A program made the position numbers and the translations under genes. This document shows, piece by piece, positions 42,476 to 54,943 of a stretch of DNA of 64,000 bases (position 1 is its first letter; each line of letters begins with the position of its first letter). The stretch is taken from the NCBI GenBank assembly GCA_031761405.1, contig JASEVX010000010.1, forward strand, positions 34,281,322 to 34,345,321, given 5' to 3'. A model generated the notes under the pieces. That model had not been told where the DNA came from, ran no database searches, and saw nothing but the letters and a program-made list of their open reading frames with translations. The DNA comes from Serripes groenlandicus (taxonomy: Eukaryota > Mollusca > Bivalvia > Cardiida > Cardiidae).

Positions 42476-42706
42476 TTAACCCTTTCCCACCTAGAGACGC
42501 ATTTTGAGGCATCTGCAGCAGATAACTTTTGAAAACATTGTGACAAAAGGAAAAATTGCTCGTTTTGAGCAATTTCTCCTTTTTTGCCACAATGTTTTCA
42601 ACGTTTTTCAGTAATTATACCTACACTTATAGAGATAAACCATATTTTTAAGTAATCATTTTCAAAGTCGTGTACAGGAGATTTGTTGTATGTGGAAAAG
42701 GTTTAA
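42476..42706 (+). mobile_element. TTAA MITE, complete, near-consensus
   Basis: 231 bp from ttaaccctttcccacctaga to ttgtatgtggaaaaggtttaa. Central palindrome aaaattgctcgttttgagcaattt is intact. Confidence 0.8.
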
Positions 42707-42966
42707 TCACTAGACTGGGCTGATACTGATCTTGAATCCTAAAAAAACAAAGACTATTGCTTAGTGCATGTTTTTTATTGTCTGTGTAAATTAACTGTAG
42801 TGTGATGAATACATAGCAAGGTATGTTTAATATATAAATCGGCCTTGTTATTGATTCATCCTACAGCAGCTGGATTTACATCGACAATTAATTTATGATG
42901 ACATACATGTATAGAGAAAAGAAAGAGTAAACTGAAAAAAAGCAAAATGATAATTCAGCTAACTAT

Positions 42967-43173
42967 TTAACCCTTTCCAGTACTAACGCCTCTGCAGCAG
43001 ATATGTTTTGAAATCATTGTAGCAAAAGGATAAATTTATATTAATCCTTTTGCCACTATGTTTTGAACATTATTCAAAAAGTGTTTTCTTTCATTAAAGA
43101 GAAATTCCATATTTTTGATAAAATGCTTTCAAAGTCGTCTGCTGCAAATCTGTTGTATGTAGGAAAGGGTTAA
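42967..43173 (+). mobile_element. TTAA MITE, complete
   Basis: 207 bp from ttaaccctttccagtactaa to ttgtatgtaggaaagggttaa. Centre aaaaggataaatttatatta/atccttttgcc is shortened. Confidence 0.7.
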
Positions 43174-43215
43174 AGCATTAACAATAATTCAAGCACTTCA
43201 CCTGTCACACCCAAT

Positions 43216-43403
43216 TTAACCATGTCCTGCACAAATCTCCAGCAGACGATTTTGAAAACATCTTGGCAAACATACTGAAAAGGTCCACTTTGTGGCAAAA
43301 CCAGAAATGGCTAGTTTTGAGCGATTTCTACTTTTGTCCAAATGCTTTTAGAAGTCGTCTTTGCAGAGGCGTCAGACAGCGTCTGTGTGAGGTAAAGGGT
43401 TAA
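43216..43403 (-). mobile_element. TTAA MITE, reverse orientation
   Basis: On the minus strand it reads ttaaccctttacctcacaca, then gacgctgtctgacgcctctgc. The plus-strand left edge is ttaaccatgtcctgcacaaa. Confidence 0.6.
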
Positions 43404-43444
43404 CAGATCAATGGACAGTTTTCGACAAAACCCTTATATCTCCA

Positions 43445-43490
43445 TAAAAACCCTTTCCTACATTTACTACAACATCTGTAGCATAGGAAA
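43445..43490 (+). mobile_element. TTAA MITE left-end fragment
   Basis: aaaccctttcctacatttac and aacatctgtagcatagg only. A similar fragment (caacaaatttgcagcagacg) lies at about 43880. Confidence 0.35.
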
Positions 43491-43499
43491 AACATATAA

Positions 43500-44714
43500 A
43501 TATCTGTGCATGTGAGGAAGTGTTATAATATTCCTTTAAACATATACATTTAAGTTTTTGCAAAAACGTCTGGAAAAGTTTGTCTTTGTAAAAAAGCTCT
43601 GCAAAAAAGACCAACCGCAACCAGTGTAGATATAGACCAACCTGCGCATACGTACAGTTCACCAACATGTCAGATGTTTCAATAACGTTTTGACATTTAT
43701 TGTCCATTTCAATGGGATCAAATGGATGTGTAAGAGGATTGTTATGTTAACTTGTATCACTTCAGGATATGCGTCATTTAAGAGCCGAAGCAAACTAACC
43801 ATAGGCCAAGTTAAATCTATGTCAAAACTGTTGACATATTGAATGTTGTTACAGAATAGGGTTTATGTCTCTAACAAATACAACAAATTTGCAGCAGACG
43901 ACATCATCCCACCCGACTATGTCCACGCAATGAGGGACATGAATGATAATTATATTATCTCCCTTGTCAGATAAATACCAAGGAAGACCAAATAGTTGGT
44001 AGGTCCTTTAAGTTGGAATCCTTTGTCTTTATCGCTATTTCGCAATGAGATATTGCAATTACTCTGTACACATTAATCATAAATGTGTTAATTAAAGTGA
44101 TGATTCAAAAGAGAATATTTACATAGCAGTGTTTAAAGAAAACAAATGTGGAATTACTAATCAATCTAATAATAGTTGGCCAAGAAAATGCAATTATAAG
44201 TGCACTATCCAGTGCAAAGAAACCAATGATAAAAACAGAGGAAACCATATGATAGGACCTAGCTAGATGTAGAGAGTATTAAAGGGAGATAACTGACCGA
44301 TGTCTCCAATTGGGTACAAGCAGAGTAGTTCCAAACCACCTTACGCCTCGCATAGTCTGACCAAGATCTACTTTATCGAGTGTCACTTTTAACCATATCT
44401 AGAAGATTCTGATGAGTTGTAAAGATCTTGACAAAACTGAGCGTTGACCAAGGCTAGTCTGAACCCTCACTTCTCAGTCTAGCCAACTTGATGATCGTCA
44501 TATTATTTTTTATAATTACTGTTCTACGTTAATTATTAACGAAATATATGTGGTAACCTATCTATTTGGTTTTGAAAAACCTATAGTAAGATCGATTGAC
44601 AGGCATCATATTCCATAATACTGGCGCTCCAGGAAACTCAACTTTCCAGTCCTAGTAACAAATGATCAAAAACACTACATTGGTTTTAAACATGCTATGA
44701 TGTGTGGTAATTAG
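43500..44714. other. No gene recognised
   Basis: Holds a dispersed-repeat fragment (caaccagtgtagatatagac, about 43616) like those at 36160 and 53195. Confidence 0.4.
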
Positions 44715-45305
44715 CCTAATACAAAAATGTGAACAAGTACCTGTATATAAACACATATATCTCTATATACTTATGCTTTGTATAATACATGTGACGTCTT
44801 AATAACAAATGTATGAACAAGTATCTGCATACATACACATATATCTTTACATATACATGTATACACTTTGTGTAGTACATGTAACCAGCCGTATAACAAA
44901 TGTATGAACAAGTATTAGCATAGACACATATATATGTATAAACACATGCTTTGTGTAATAACTATCCTTATAACACATATATGAACAAGTATCTGAATAC
45001 ATACACATATATCTTTATATACGTACACTTTGTGTAGTACATGTAACTATCCTTATAACAAATATATAAACAAGTATTTGCATAGACACATAATATATCT
45101 CTATACTTAGGCTTTGCATAATTCATGCAACCTTTTTAATGATAAATCTGCATACATACACATATATCTTAATATACATATACTTTGTGTATACTTTGTG
45201 TAGTACATGTAACTATCCTTATAACAAATTTATGAACAAGTATTTTCATACAGACCAATATATATGTGTGCTTCATGTAGTAGATGAAAATATCCTAATA
45301 ACAAA
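44715..45305 (+). repeat. Degenerate tandem repeat, about 77-91 bp units
   Basis: tgaacaagta(t/c)ctgcatac markers at 44731, 44815, 44906, 44983, 45068 and 45233. Each is followed by cacatatatctttatata and ctttgtgtagtacatgtaa. About seven units, AT-rich. Confidence 0.65.
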
Positions 45306-45339
45306 AGATGTGTTTTCGAAAAAAACGTTTGTCTTCCCC

Positions 45340-45990
45340 ATTTCAGTCATTGGGTGAAGTTTGATGACTGAGTCAATGGATTTTAAAAATATTCAACAGC
45401 AACCAATTTTAATTTGATGGCCCATGAGACCTTGACCCTTGACCCAAAAAAAACAGTAAGGTCATCTACTCACAGAATCCGACCATCTTTAGAAAATTTA
45501 GGATTCGGGGAGAAAGGGTTTTTAAAATATTTGAGCAGAAACAGTTTTGACCTTTGACCCAGTTACAATAATAACAGTTGTGGTCAACTTCTTAAGGAGT
45601 CTAATCATCCGGTGAAGCTTAAAGACTTTCGAACAAAAGGGTTCTTGAGCTGTTGATCAGGAAACAGATCTAACTTTAGAGTCCCAGTTACCCATTGACT
45701 CCAAAAACACCAGGGGTCATCACTACGCAGGACCAACCATCCTATGAAGTAAGAATGCTTGGTCAAAGGGTTCTTCAGATATTGAGCGGAAATAGATTTG
45801 TCCTTTATTGCCCCTGCAACCTTGACCTTTGACTCCAAAAGCAACAGTGGTCTTGAGATATTGAACGGTAATGGATTTGACCGTTATGACCCCCAAAAAC
45901 AATACGGGTCTTCTACTCAGTAATTCCAATTATCCTATACGGGTTGAAGACTCTCGGTCAAAGTGTTCTTGAGAAGCCTTTTGTTGTATA
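45340..45990 (+). repeat. Degenerate tandem repeat, about 120-bp units
   Basis: Units share accttgaccctttgacccaa, ggtcatctactcacagaatc and caaagggttcttgagatatt. About five units. Probably the core of another tandem-core element with ends not recognised. Confidence 0.5.
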
Positions 45991-46337
45991 TATGCGTGCC
46001 GCTGCAGGTGAACCAACTTTACGGCATTTGCCACCAGATCATCCGGCACATCAGCATTGCCCATTTCGGCACTGCATTGTGTGCATTTTCGTTACAAAAA
46101 AATGTCAAGAACCATCCGACAAACTGTGTGCATTTGTTTCAGATAGCATGGATGCCGAAACTGATCTTATCTTCACCTATCACAAATACCTTAAAGATTA
46201 GTTTTCCTGAATAAGGGGTCATAAATGATATAAGCACAACTTTTAATTAAAGGACATTATATTTACAATTATTATGAATTATTCAATAATTAACTTCCAC
46301 AACCCCCAGCCACATTGGGCCTTCATGTTACTCGTTA

Positions 46338-47061
46338 AACAAGGGCACCGCCCGCGGGTGCCTGACGCTTGTCTGATATTATCCTTTTACGGTTTATTTA
46401 TCTTATATAAAAAATCTTCAAATTCGGAATGAATATTTACATATTGTAATGACCGCACACAACTGCTATTTTGCAAGGTTTAAAACAACATTCACCGTCT
46501 GGAAATAATTCTAAGTTAATATACATGATAAGGAAGATCTTCACGTCGGATGACTGTCACAATAAGTCAAGATCTAGTAATGATACTAAATAAATACATA
46601 CTTCAAATAAAAGATGGTTACATTAAATCAACTGTAACAAAAGATATTGAATATATTATTATTTTCCCATTTTTAGTAACAGTGACCTTGACCCCCAAAA
46701 CACAATCCAATTCAAGATATTCATAATATGTTGAAGAACATTATGTTTTCATTGTTTTGAAAAAAAAACCAATGAAATCAATGAAATAAAAACTGAAGGA
46801 ACTATGTCCAATTCTCAAAATCGACCAAATTCATCAATTTTTTTTTCAAAATTTCAAAGTAATAGGTTTGAAAGTTTCCATGTAAGTGACCTTAACGCAA
46901 AACTTGACCAACACCGCCAATTCTCGTATTTTTAGCATACAATATGAAGAGGGGTGTTAGATGAACAAAAGTATTTGGTTTGATAGTTTCCATGTAAGTG
47001 ACCTAAACGCAAAACTTAACCAACGCCGACGACAACGACAACGACGATCAAGTGACGTAAA
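46338..47061 (+). repeat. Dispersed repeat starting with a GGGCACCGCCCGCGGGTGCC hairpin
   Basis: The start aacaagggcaccgcccgcgg then gtgcctgacgcttgtc is palindromic. It contains tttccatgtaagtgacctta twice (about 46875, 46988) and ends with a gacgacaacgacaacgacga run that abuts the element at 47062. Confidence 0.4.
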
Positions 47062-47636
47062 TCAAGAAGGCTATGATGGCCCCTAGATCGCTCACCTGTG
47101 TTATGAAATGAAATTTCTAATGCAATGCAGTACAAACTTGGCCTACATATATAAAGACAAACATACTGTTGAAGTTTCAATATTTTCAAGTTAAAAATGC
47201 AGTCTGCAGAATACTTACAAGATTTGCCTTCAATTTGAGCCATATTCAAATTTGACCTACAAAATGTCAAGCTGCTTAAGCAAAAAGTTTCAATTTTTTC
47301 AAGTTAAAAATGCAGCCTCTAGAGTGTTTACAACATTTTCCTTTAAGTTGGCCTACTTTTTGACCTATGACCTTTCGAACTTGGCCTACATATCATCAAG
47401 ACAAACATTTTGATAAAGTTCCAATATGTTCAACTTAAAAATTGCCTTCAATTTGACCTAGTGACCTAGTTTTTGACCTCATATGGCCAGATGAATGTTC
47501 TGATTAACTTTTATGACGATCAGGTGCACAATGTAGCCTGTAGAGTGTTAACAAGACAATTATTGATGACGCATGATGGACGGCGTATTGTGATCACAAT
47601 AGCTCACCATGAGCACTTCGTGCAAAGTTGAGCTAA
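47062..47636 (-). mobile_element. Bivalve tandem-core element, minus strand
   Basis: On the plus strand it begins with the inverted 3' end (caagaaggctatgatggccc then ctagatcgctcacctg) and ends with the inverted 5' end (agctcaccatgagcacttcg). Core motifs cctagtttttgacctcat and acatatcatcaagacaaaca. Confidence 0.6.
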
Positions 47637-47895
47637 AAATGTAATCCTATGATCTAATGTCCTCAACATTATTTGATCGGATATGATATGATATGTCGGC
47701 CAAACGAACATTTGCAAAGCAATTTACTCCCATTTTGTTTTTTTAAAATGGAAACATAAAATGTATATATTGCCCATTAACCCGATATAATCCCTACGCT
47801 TATTGATTAACAAATGTATCCCATCTTTGTACATCTACCGTATCTTAACAGTATTCAACCTTTTCCTACTTACAACAAATCTGCAGAAAGACACC

Positions 47896-48125
47896 TTAAC
47901 CTTTTCCCTCATATATACGCTTTCTGACGCCTCTGCAGCAGTCGGCTTTTTGGAACCATAGCAACAAAAGAAGAAATTGCGCAAAACGAGCAATTTCTCC
48001 TTCTGCCACAATGTTTTTAACTTTTAGTCATAGGTTATCCATTCCATTATAGAGATTTTCTACTTTTCGACAAAATAGGATCGAAGTTGTCTGCTGCAGA
48101 GTTGTCGTATGAGGAAAAGGGTTAA
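47896..48125 (+). mobile_element. TTAA MITE, complete, 'CTCATATAGACGC' subfamily
   Basis: 230 bp from ttaaccttttccctcatata to gtcgtatgaggaaaagggttaa, centre gaaattgcgcaaaacgagca. A left-end fragment of another copy (caaccttttcctacttacaa) lies just upstream. Confidence 0.8.
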
Positions 48126-48144
48126 AAGCGAGCCAGTCGTAATG

Positions 48145-48200
48145 CTAACCCCTTAATCATGATCGCCAAGGAGGGAAAGTCATGATGTTCCATTTTTGTG
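48145..48200 (-). repeat. SINE fragment and small hairpin
   Basis: atgatcgccaaggagggaaa matches the SINE body. Just after it, tgtggcgattg/caatcgccaca form an 11-bp stem. Confidence 0.3.
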
Positions 48201-48209
48201 GCGATTGGT

Positions 48210-49454
48210 TTGACAATCGCCACAATGCTAACAGAAACAACAACAACGAACAATATTTACATAGTCGGTTTTGAAAAATCGGTTGATATTTATTTTCCTT
48301 ACTGCAAACTAATTTACTCACATCCGTTATAGTTCCATCATTGATGCAGAGACGTGATTAATAATAATTATGTCAGTGCTACTTTGGTACCGGATTGTTA
48401 CTAATATTTGAGTTTTATCAAGATATTATCTACATAGAGTAAAAATATTTAAATATTGTCTTCGTCATGATTTGGCAGATGATAAATATCATTGCGCGTT
48501 CTGCCTTGCAAATAACGGCAAATAACTCTGATGATACACAAATCTGGAAATTCCAAAAGGTTGTATAAATAGCTCGCGATACTGGTGTTCTTAAATCTCA
48601 ATATTATAAACGCTTCATTTTGTAGTTGTTTAAATATATGAAAGCGTCTAGATGATAAGACTGGTTTACAAAGGTGTAAAGGACACACGATGTCAGTGTG
48701 TACACACGTTATGTATTCACGTCTGCACTTTCTAGAGTCAATTAGAAATCAATGCTGAAAGTGTAGCCTTATTTACTTTGGAGATCGAGCATTATAATTT
48801 ATGCCTATATTTTTATAAATTGAACAGTTTGGCAAATAGTGAAATTGTGCTTTTTGTGCATGTTTTGTGTTTGTTATTGCACTCAAATTTTTCGAAGCAG
48901 TTTAACAACCTCAGAGACATATAACTACACTGTGTTTATATGTCTCTGACAACCCTCAATCATGCAATGTGAAGGGACTAAATTAAACAGACCTGTTTAA
49001 TATCGGACATCATTGAAACAAACACCAAACTAATGGATACTGTTTTCTCTCCTTTCTTGATAATTTTGTCATTTCTAAAGTGTACACAACACTAGCGACC
49101 TGATGATAAACATGTGATTACCCGAACAATTTAGATTACAAATAGCCATTCTAATGAGCTAAAACGGTAGCTAGTCTATCGAGTACCAACTAGATTTTTC
49201 ATAAATTTGGAATGGCCTAATTTTGAACACATCATGACCAGTTTATTGAAAAGCGCAAGCCCTACACCGGCAGAATTTTCCATACGATCGCCACTACAGT
49301 GCCATTGGCGCTTTGATTATAAAACATTATAGAATGTATATTTTGTTCAATGGCTCAATTATAGCATGACTATATGTGTGACATCATGTAAGTGGTCACC
49401 TCTATTAGCATCCAGTTAATTAATTGATAGTTGTTTTATGCCACTTATATTAAT
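48210..49454. other. No gene recognised; one small hairpin
   Basis: tcagagacatata/tatatgtctctga (48911-48949) is a perfect 13-bp stem. A 79-codon minus frame at 48449-48688 has no recognised domain. Confidence 0.35.
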
Positions 49455-49622
49455 TTTTCAGTTATATCACCATGTTTGCTGGTTCAATTGTCCTGACACC
49501 AGTCAGTCAGTCCAGGAGGTCAGCCATTTCTACCATTTTTAAATTCTCCGGTATGACCCAGCAGGGGATTGAACCCACAAACTCCCGAGGTGGGTGCTCT
49601 ACCACTACACAACCGAGGCAAC
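49455..49622 (-). repeat. tRNA-derived SINE, best preserved
   Basis: Minus strand: head gcctcggttgtgtagtggta, gagcacccacctcggg, gtgggttcaatcccctgc. The body follows with gtcaggacaattgaaccagc and tail atggtgatataactgaaaaa. Confidence 0.65.
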
Positions 49623-49841
49623 TCAGCAAGTTGGGACGTTTTCTAAAAGTGCACCATCTTATATATATCTGAGCTGTATTACAATACAACAGTGGTGATT
49701 AACGTAATTAACGTAATAAGGCATCCGGCCTACCATACATACAAAATACATATAACTTGCAATAAAGTAATCTTTTTTCTTCCATAAAAGGCTAATGTTC
49801 TTGCAGGAGTCATCCTCTTAGCTAAGTTACCCTTTAAATCA

Positions 49842-50000
49842 TTAACCCTTTTCCACCTACAACAAATCTACAACAGCATATTTGAGAAGATATTGACTAA
49901 AATATGCAACATTTTCATAAATTAAAGTTGTAATATTTACCGAAGTTGAAAACTTAATAAGCTATTTCTCTTTTTGTCACAATGTGACTTTTTTTTAAAG
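49842..50000 (+). mobile_element. TTAA MITE, left half and centre
   Basis: ttaacccttttccacctaca to aataagctatttctctttttgtcacaatg. Right end lost. Confidence 0.45.
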
Positions 50001-50094
50001 TCGACATACAGTCCATAAAATATTTTCCCAGACTTGAATCCTTTAAAATTATTTTTCATGTGTATTTGTATAGTGTTCTACACCATTTCAACAT

Positions 50095-50225
50095 TTGTTC
50101 AGTCAAATCACAGCATTTCCTGGGTAAATTAGCAGTACTACTGGTCAATTTATCCTGACACCAGGGAGTCGGCTGCTACTGCTAACCACACACTCCTGGG
50201 TGAAAAGGAGAAAAAAGCCATTACT
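50095..50225 (-). repeat. SINE body fragment
   Basis: gttcagtcaaatcacagcat, ctggtcaatttatcctgaca and ccagggagtcggctgctact match the same SINE family. Head missing. Confidence 0.45.
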
Positions 50226-50300
50226 ACCATATATATATGTGTGTGTGTGTGTTTTTTTATTGTCCTATTAAAAACTATAGTTTTAGTCCGGATGCTTTGT

Positions 50301-51021
50301 AACAAAAGGGTCATGAGGCCCTGGATCGATCACCTGAGAAACAAGACGAACATTCTGACAAAGTTTCAACATCTTCAAATTAAAAATGCGGCCTCCCGAG
50401 TGTTAACAAAATTTCTCTTCAATTTGGCCTAGTGACCTAATTTTCAACCCAAAATGATCAATGCTCAAACATGGCCTACATATCATCAAGACACTCCTTC
50501 TGATAAAGTTTTAACATGCTCAATTTTAAAATGCAGCCTCCAGAGTGTTAACAACAGGTCCCTTCCATTTGGCCTAAAACCTAGTTTCTGACCCAATATG
50601 ACCTATATAAAAACTAGATCACATGTTATCAAGACAAACATTCTGTTAGATTTTAAAACTGCTTAAGCAAAGATTGAGGCTTCTAAAAAGTTAAAAAGAG
50701 TTTCCTTCAATTTGACCTGGTGACCTACTTTTTGACCCGAACATGACCCATATTCAAACGTGATTTACATATTATCAAGACAAGAATTCTGATTAAGTTT
50801 CAACATGTTCAATCTAAAAATATGGCCTCCATAGTGTTTACAAGATTAGTCTTCAATTTGGCCTAGTGATCTAGTTTTTGACCTCATATGGCCCAGTTTC
50901 AAACTTGTTATGCAAACTGTAGCCTGTACAGTGTTAACAATGCAAAAGTTGATGACAGACGAACGATGAACAAAAGGCGGTCAGAAAAACTCACCTTGAG
51001 CACTTCATGCTCTGGTGAGAT
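50301..51021 (-). mobile_element. Bivalve tandem-core element, minus strand, second
   Basis: Inverted 3' end aacaaaagggtcatgaggcc then ctggatcgatcacctg. Inverted 5' end aactcaccttgagcacttca. About four to five units with tcaatttggcctagtgacct and catatcatcaagacactcc. Confidence 0.6.
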
Positions 51022-51029
51022 AAAAAGGT

Positions 51030-51200
51030 AGTAAACGCTGTTTCTCTCATCTGGGGAAAATAACAAATCTCTATATATACTCTATATTTAACAATGTAGT
51101 TTTAGAATATAGTTGAAAACATCGGGGCAAAAGGAAACATTGCTTATCAGTTCAATATCACCTTTTTGCGCAAGGCTTTCAAAAGTCGTCTCTTACAAAT
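51030..51200 (+). mobile_element. TTAA MITE, degenerate remnant
   Basis: aaacatcggggcaaaaggaa, acctttttgcgcaaggcttt and caaaagtcgtctcttacaaa keep the family order without recognisable TTAA ends. Confidence 0.35.
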
Positions 51201-51221
51201 TGGCCAACATGCATCATCAGA

Positions 51222-51533
51222 TTAATAAATTTTCATGAAATGTACTTCATGACATCCAGTCTTTACTTTCTTATTCTCGTCTACTAAATGGCAATCGGAC
51301 CATTGTCTAAAATAGTATAGTCTGAACCCGGAATTAAAAATATTTCTAAGAAAAATTAATCTTGTTATGTATTGTTCCTTGTTTCGAAAATTGAATTCTT
51401 TACACCTTCTAAGACAAATATGGAACTCCATAATCAATAGCTTTACTTTGTTTAGTTCTCCGGAGGCAAAGATCTCTGGAAGCGCAGGCCATTCTCCGCC
51501 CTCTATGTCGATTTTTAAGATGTCTAGAATGTT
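51222..51533 (-). CDS. METTL24-like terminal exon
   Basis: The acceptor is gaacatttcag-like (atttcag|AAC). The 103 codons plus TAA begin NILDILKIDIEGGEWPALPE, the IDxLKxDIEGxEW motif of FkbM/METTL24 proteins. MEFHICL, a YITRLIFLRNIFNSGFRLYY segment and WSDCHLVDE..GCHEVHFMKIY follow at the C-terminus. There are no internal stops. Confidence 0.85.
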   Translation of the reverse strand, partial: NILDILKIDIEGGEWPALPEIFASGELNKVKLLIMEFHICLRRCKEFNFRNKEQYITRLIFLRNIFNSGFRLYYFRQWSDCHLVDENKKVKTGCHEVHFMKIY

Positions 51534-54500
51534 CTGAAATATTAAAAGATGCCATCAACGTTGTATATACATTATAACCCTGACAAACAATATGGACTAA
51601 TTAATCAAAATCTCTATTTAAACGGAAACAATCAACAACACAACATTTATAAAACAATGTTGCTGTAGAACACCCCTTATATGTCATTAGTGTTGTTTTG
51701 TAGCTCCCAATAACGGTGCGGGTAGAATATGTTGGCTGCAACTCCCGCAGAGGGGAAGGTATTGTAGTATGTATAGCGTAACAATGACCTACAAAGGCGT
51801 AGTGGAACATGTCGCCTTAGATTTTCCTTTACAGCTGTAGTGGTAAATGTACCCTAACATCCTCCTATACAGCTGTAGTGGTAAATGTAGCCTAACATTT
51901 TCCTTAACAACTGACGTGGTACATGTAGCCTAACATTTTCCTTTACAGCTGTAGTGGTACATGTAGACTAACAGTTCTTTACAACTGTAGTGGTACATGT
52001 AACCTAACATTTCCATTAACAACTGAAGTGGTACATGTAGCCTATCATTTCCTTTTACAACTGTAGAGGTACATATAGCCTAACATTATTCTTTACAACT
52101 GTAGTGGTACATGTATCCCTACACTTTTTTTTTCAACTGTAGTGGTACATGTATCCTTACACCTTTTTTTTTCAACTGTAGTGGTACATGTATCCTTACA
52201 CCTTTTTTTTTCAACTGTAGTGGTACATGTATCCTAATATTGTTTTTGAAAGCTTTAGTGGTACATGTAGCCTGACATTGTTATGTGCAACTGTAGTGGT
52301 ACATGCAGCCTAACATTTTCCTTTACAGCTCTAGTGTTACATGTAGCCTAACATTGCTATTTACAGCTGTAGAGGTACATATAGTCAAACATTGTCCTTT
52401 ACAGCTATAGTGGTACATGTAAGCTAACAGTAATTTACAACTGTAGTGGTACATGTAGCCTAACCCTTTCCATTACAGCTGTAGTGGTACATGTAGCCTA
52501 ACATTGTTTTTTACAACTGTCGTGGTACATATAGCCTAACATTGCTATTTACAGCTGTAGTGGTACATGTAGCCTAACATTGTCCTTTACAACTATAGTG
52601 ATACATATAGCCTTACATTGCTATTTACAGCTGTAGTGGTACATATCGTCAAACATTGTCCTTTACAGCTATAGTGGTACATGTAGGCTAACAGTAATTT
52701 ACAACTGTAGTGGTACATGCAGCCAAACGTTGTCCTTTACAGCTGTAATGGTACATGTAGCCTTACATTGTCCTTTACAGCTGCTTAGGCAGTACATGCA
52801 ACCTAAAATTGTCCTTTACAGCTGTTGTGGTACATGTAGATTAACAATGACCTACAAAGGCGAAGTGGTACATCTAGCCTAACATTGTCTTTTACAGCTG
52901 TAGTGGTACATGGTGAATGTTAGGCTACACATAAGTATACACCTTAGTAAATGAATGTATGGCTGCATGTAATCTACTTCACCTTTATAAGTCATTGCTA
53001 GGATACACATTATGCATGTGAATGTTAGGCTGCATGTATACTCCACCTTTATATGTCAATGTGTGCCTACCCAAACACCTACAACCTTATTTATAACGTC
53101 AACTAACTTGTAATAGTATGAGAGAAAGTTTTTTTTGTAACTGAAGCAAATATGAAAAATTATATATTTATAACTTTTAACTATTTTCAAGTAGTGTAGT
53201 ATATCAAGATAACCCTGCATATCTCAGTCTGGTCTTGTTCTGAACTGTTCACTAACAAGTCAAACTTTCAAGAAGCCTCAATTATACATTGTACATTTGA
53301 GTTAGATCATGAGGAAGTACATATAAATCTTCTTCGACATTTATCACATACATTAACCCTTTCCCGCTTACAAATGTATTTTGACACATCTGTAGCACAC
53401 AACCTTTTATAACATTGTGGCAATAGAAGAAATTGCTCCTGTAACCACGATGTTTTCACTTCTTTACATAAAGCAGCTTATCTATTCAGAATTTCTTTAT
53501 TTTTATTTTCTGTCTGCTGCAGAGTTGTTGTATGTGGGAAAGGTTTATGGAAGTTTTTACTAGAGCGCCGCTCATATTACTTACTTCTGACTGATTAAGC
53601 TTCTTCTTGATTGTACTAAGTCGAAGCAATTTTCCTTCATCTTTATTACCCAGACCAAGAGCATGAAATGTGACTTTCTTAGAATGCTGGTGATCTTTTT
53701 GACCATCACTGAAATTAGCATTCATCAGGATATTGGTTATTTGCTAGATAAACAAGTGAAAGCATCCACTATAACCAACGAACTATCATGACAACATAAA
53801 ATCGACTTCCCAAGTATGCAATATTATCGTAATCATCATGAATTATAAAACCACTGATGGTCAGTTTTTACATTGGCCTGGCTCATACAGACGCTAACGG
53901 ACCTCTCTGTTGCAGACGACTTTTGAAAATATTGCGCCAAAAGAAGAAGTTTCTTTCTTTGTCACAATATTTTCAACTCTATTCAATGATTAAACTTGCA
54001 TTTATAGAGGCTGTATTGTGTATGTGGGATAGTTTGTAACATATTTGAGTAGCGTCAGACGTAAATGGGGTCTTGTTGCCCATCTGTAACAGAATAACTT
54101 CAATGGTCAACATACTGAAACCAGTGAGGGCTTTAATTCCAGTTTTTTGTCAGAAGATGTATATTTCATGTAAAACTTGACGGAAAGTGGATACTCTGGC
54201 GGGACTATGCGTATGTACAGGTTCGCATTATTTAACATTACTCCTTAACAATTGTCAAGGGTGGCATCATTTGAAGTTCCATTGGTGTAAAACTTGTGCA
54301 ATTATATTTCAGAGATCAAGATAACGTGCGTATTACACATTCCAAAATCCCTAATTGACACTCAAACCATATATTTGTGTGGAAAGGACCAGTTTACTCG
54401 TCCTTATCTAGTCCTCTGATATTTCATTTTTGTTTTGCCAAAAGATGCAACTAAAGCTATAGGACAAACTGACACTTGAAAACACACATATACAATCATT

Positions 54501-54826
54501 CAGACAACACAATATGTTTTGTAAACATTCTCTTGTTGNNNNNNNNNNNNNNNNNNNNNNNNNNNNNNNNNNNNNNNNNNNNNNNNNNNNNNNNNNNNNN
54601 NNNNNNNNNNNNNNNNNNNNNNNNNNNNNNNNNNNNNNNNNNNNNNNNNNNNNNNNNNNNNNNNNNNNNNNNNNNNNNNNNNNNNNNNNNNNNNNNNNNN
54701 NNNNNNNNNNNNNNNNNNNNNNNNNNNNNNNNNNNNNNCAAGTTATGGCTCCTGTAAACAACAATATAAAGTTAGAGAAATGCTACAATGCATTCAACAG
54801 TTTCAATTGCTATGATTCGCGATCGA

Positions 54827-54877
<51 letters not shown>

Positions 54878-54912
54878 AGAGAGAGACAGAGGAGAGAGAG
54901 AGAGACAGAGAT

Positions 54913-54943
<31 letters not shown>

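Noticed and set aside
51789..52935. CRISPR-like regular array
   Set aside because: Units are contiguous minisatellite copies without unique spacers, and the genome is eukaryotic.
54408..54843. Open frames crossing the N gap
   Set aside because: They exist only because N codons contain no stops.
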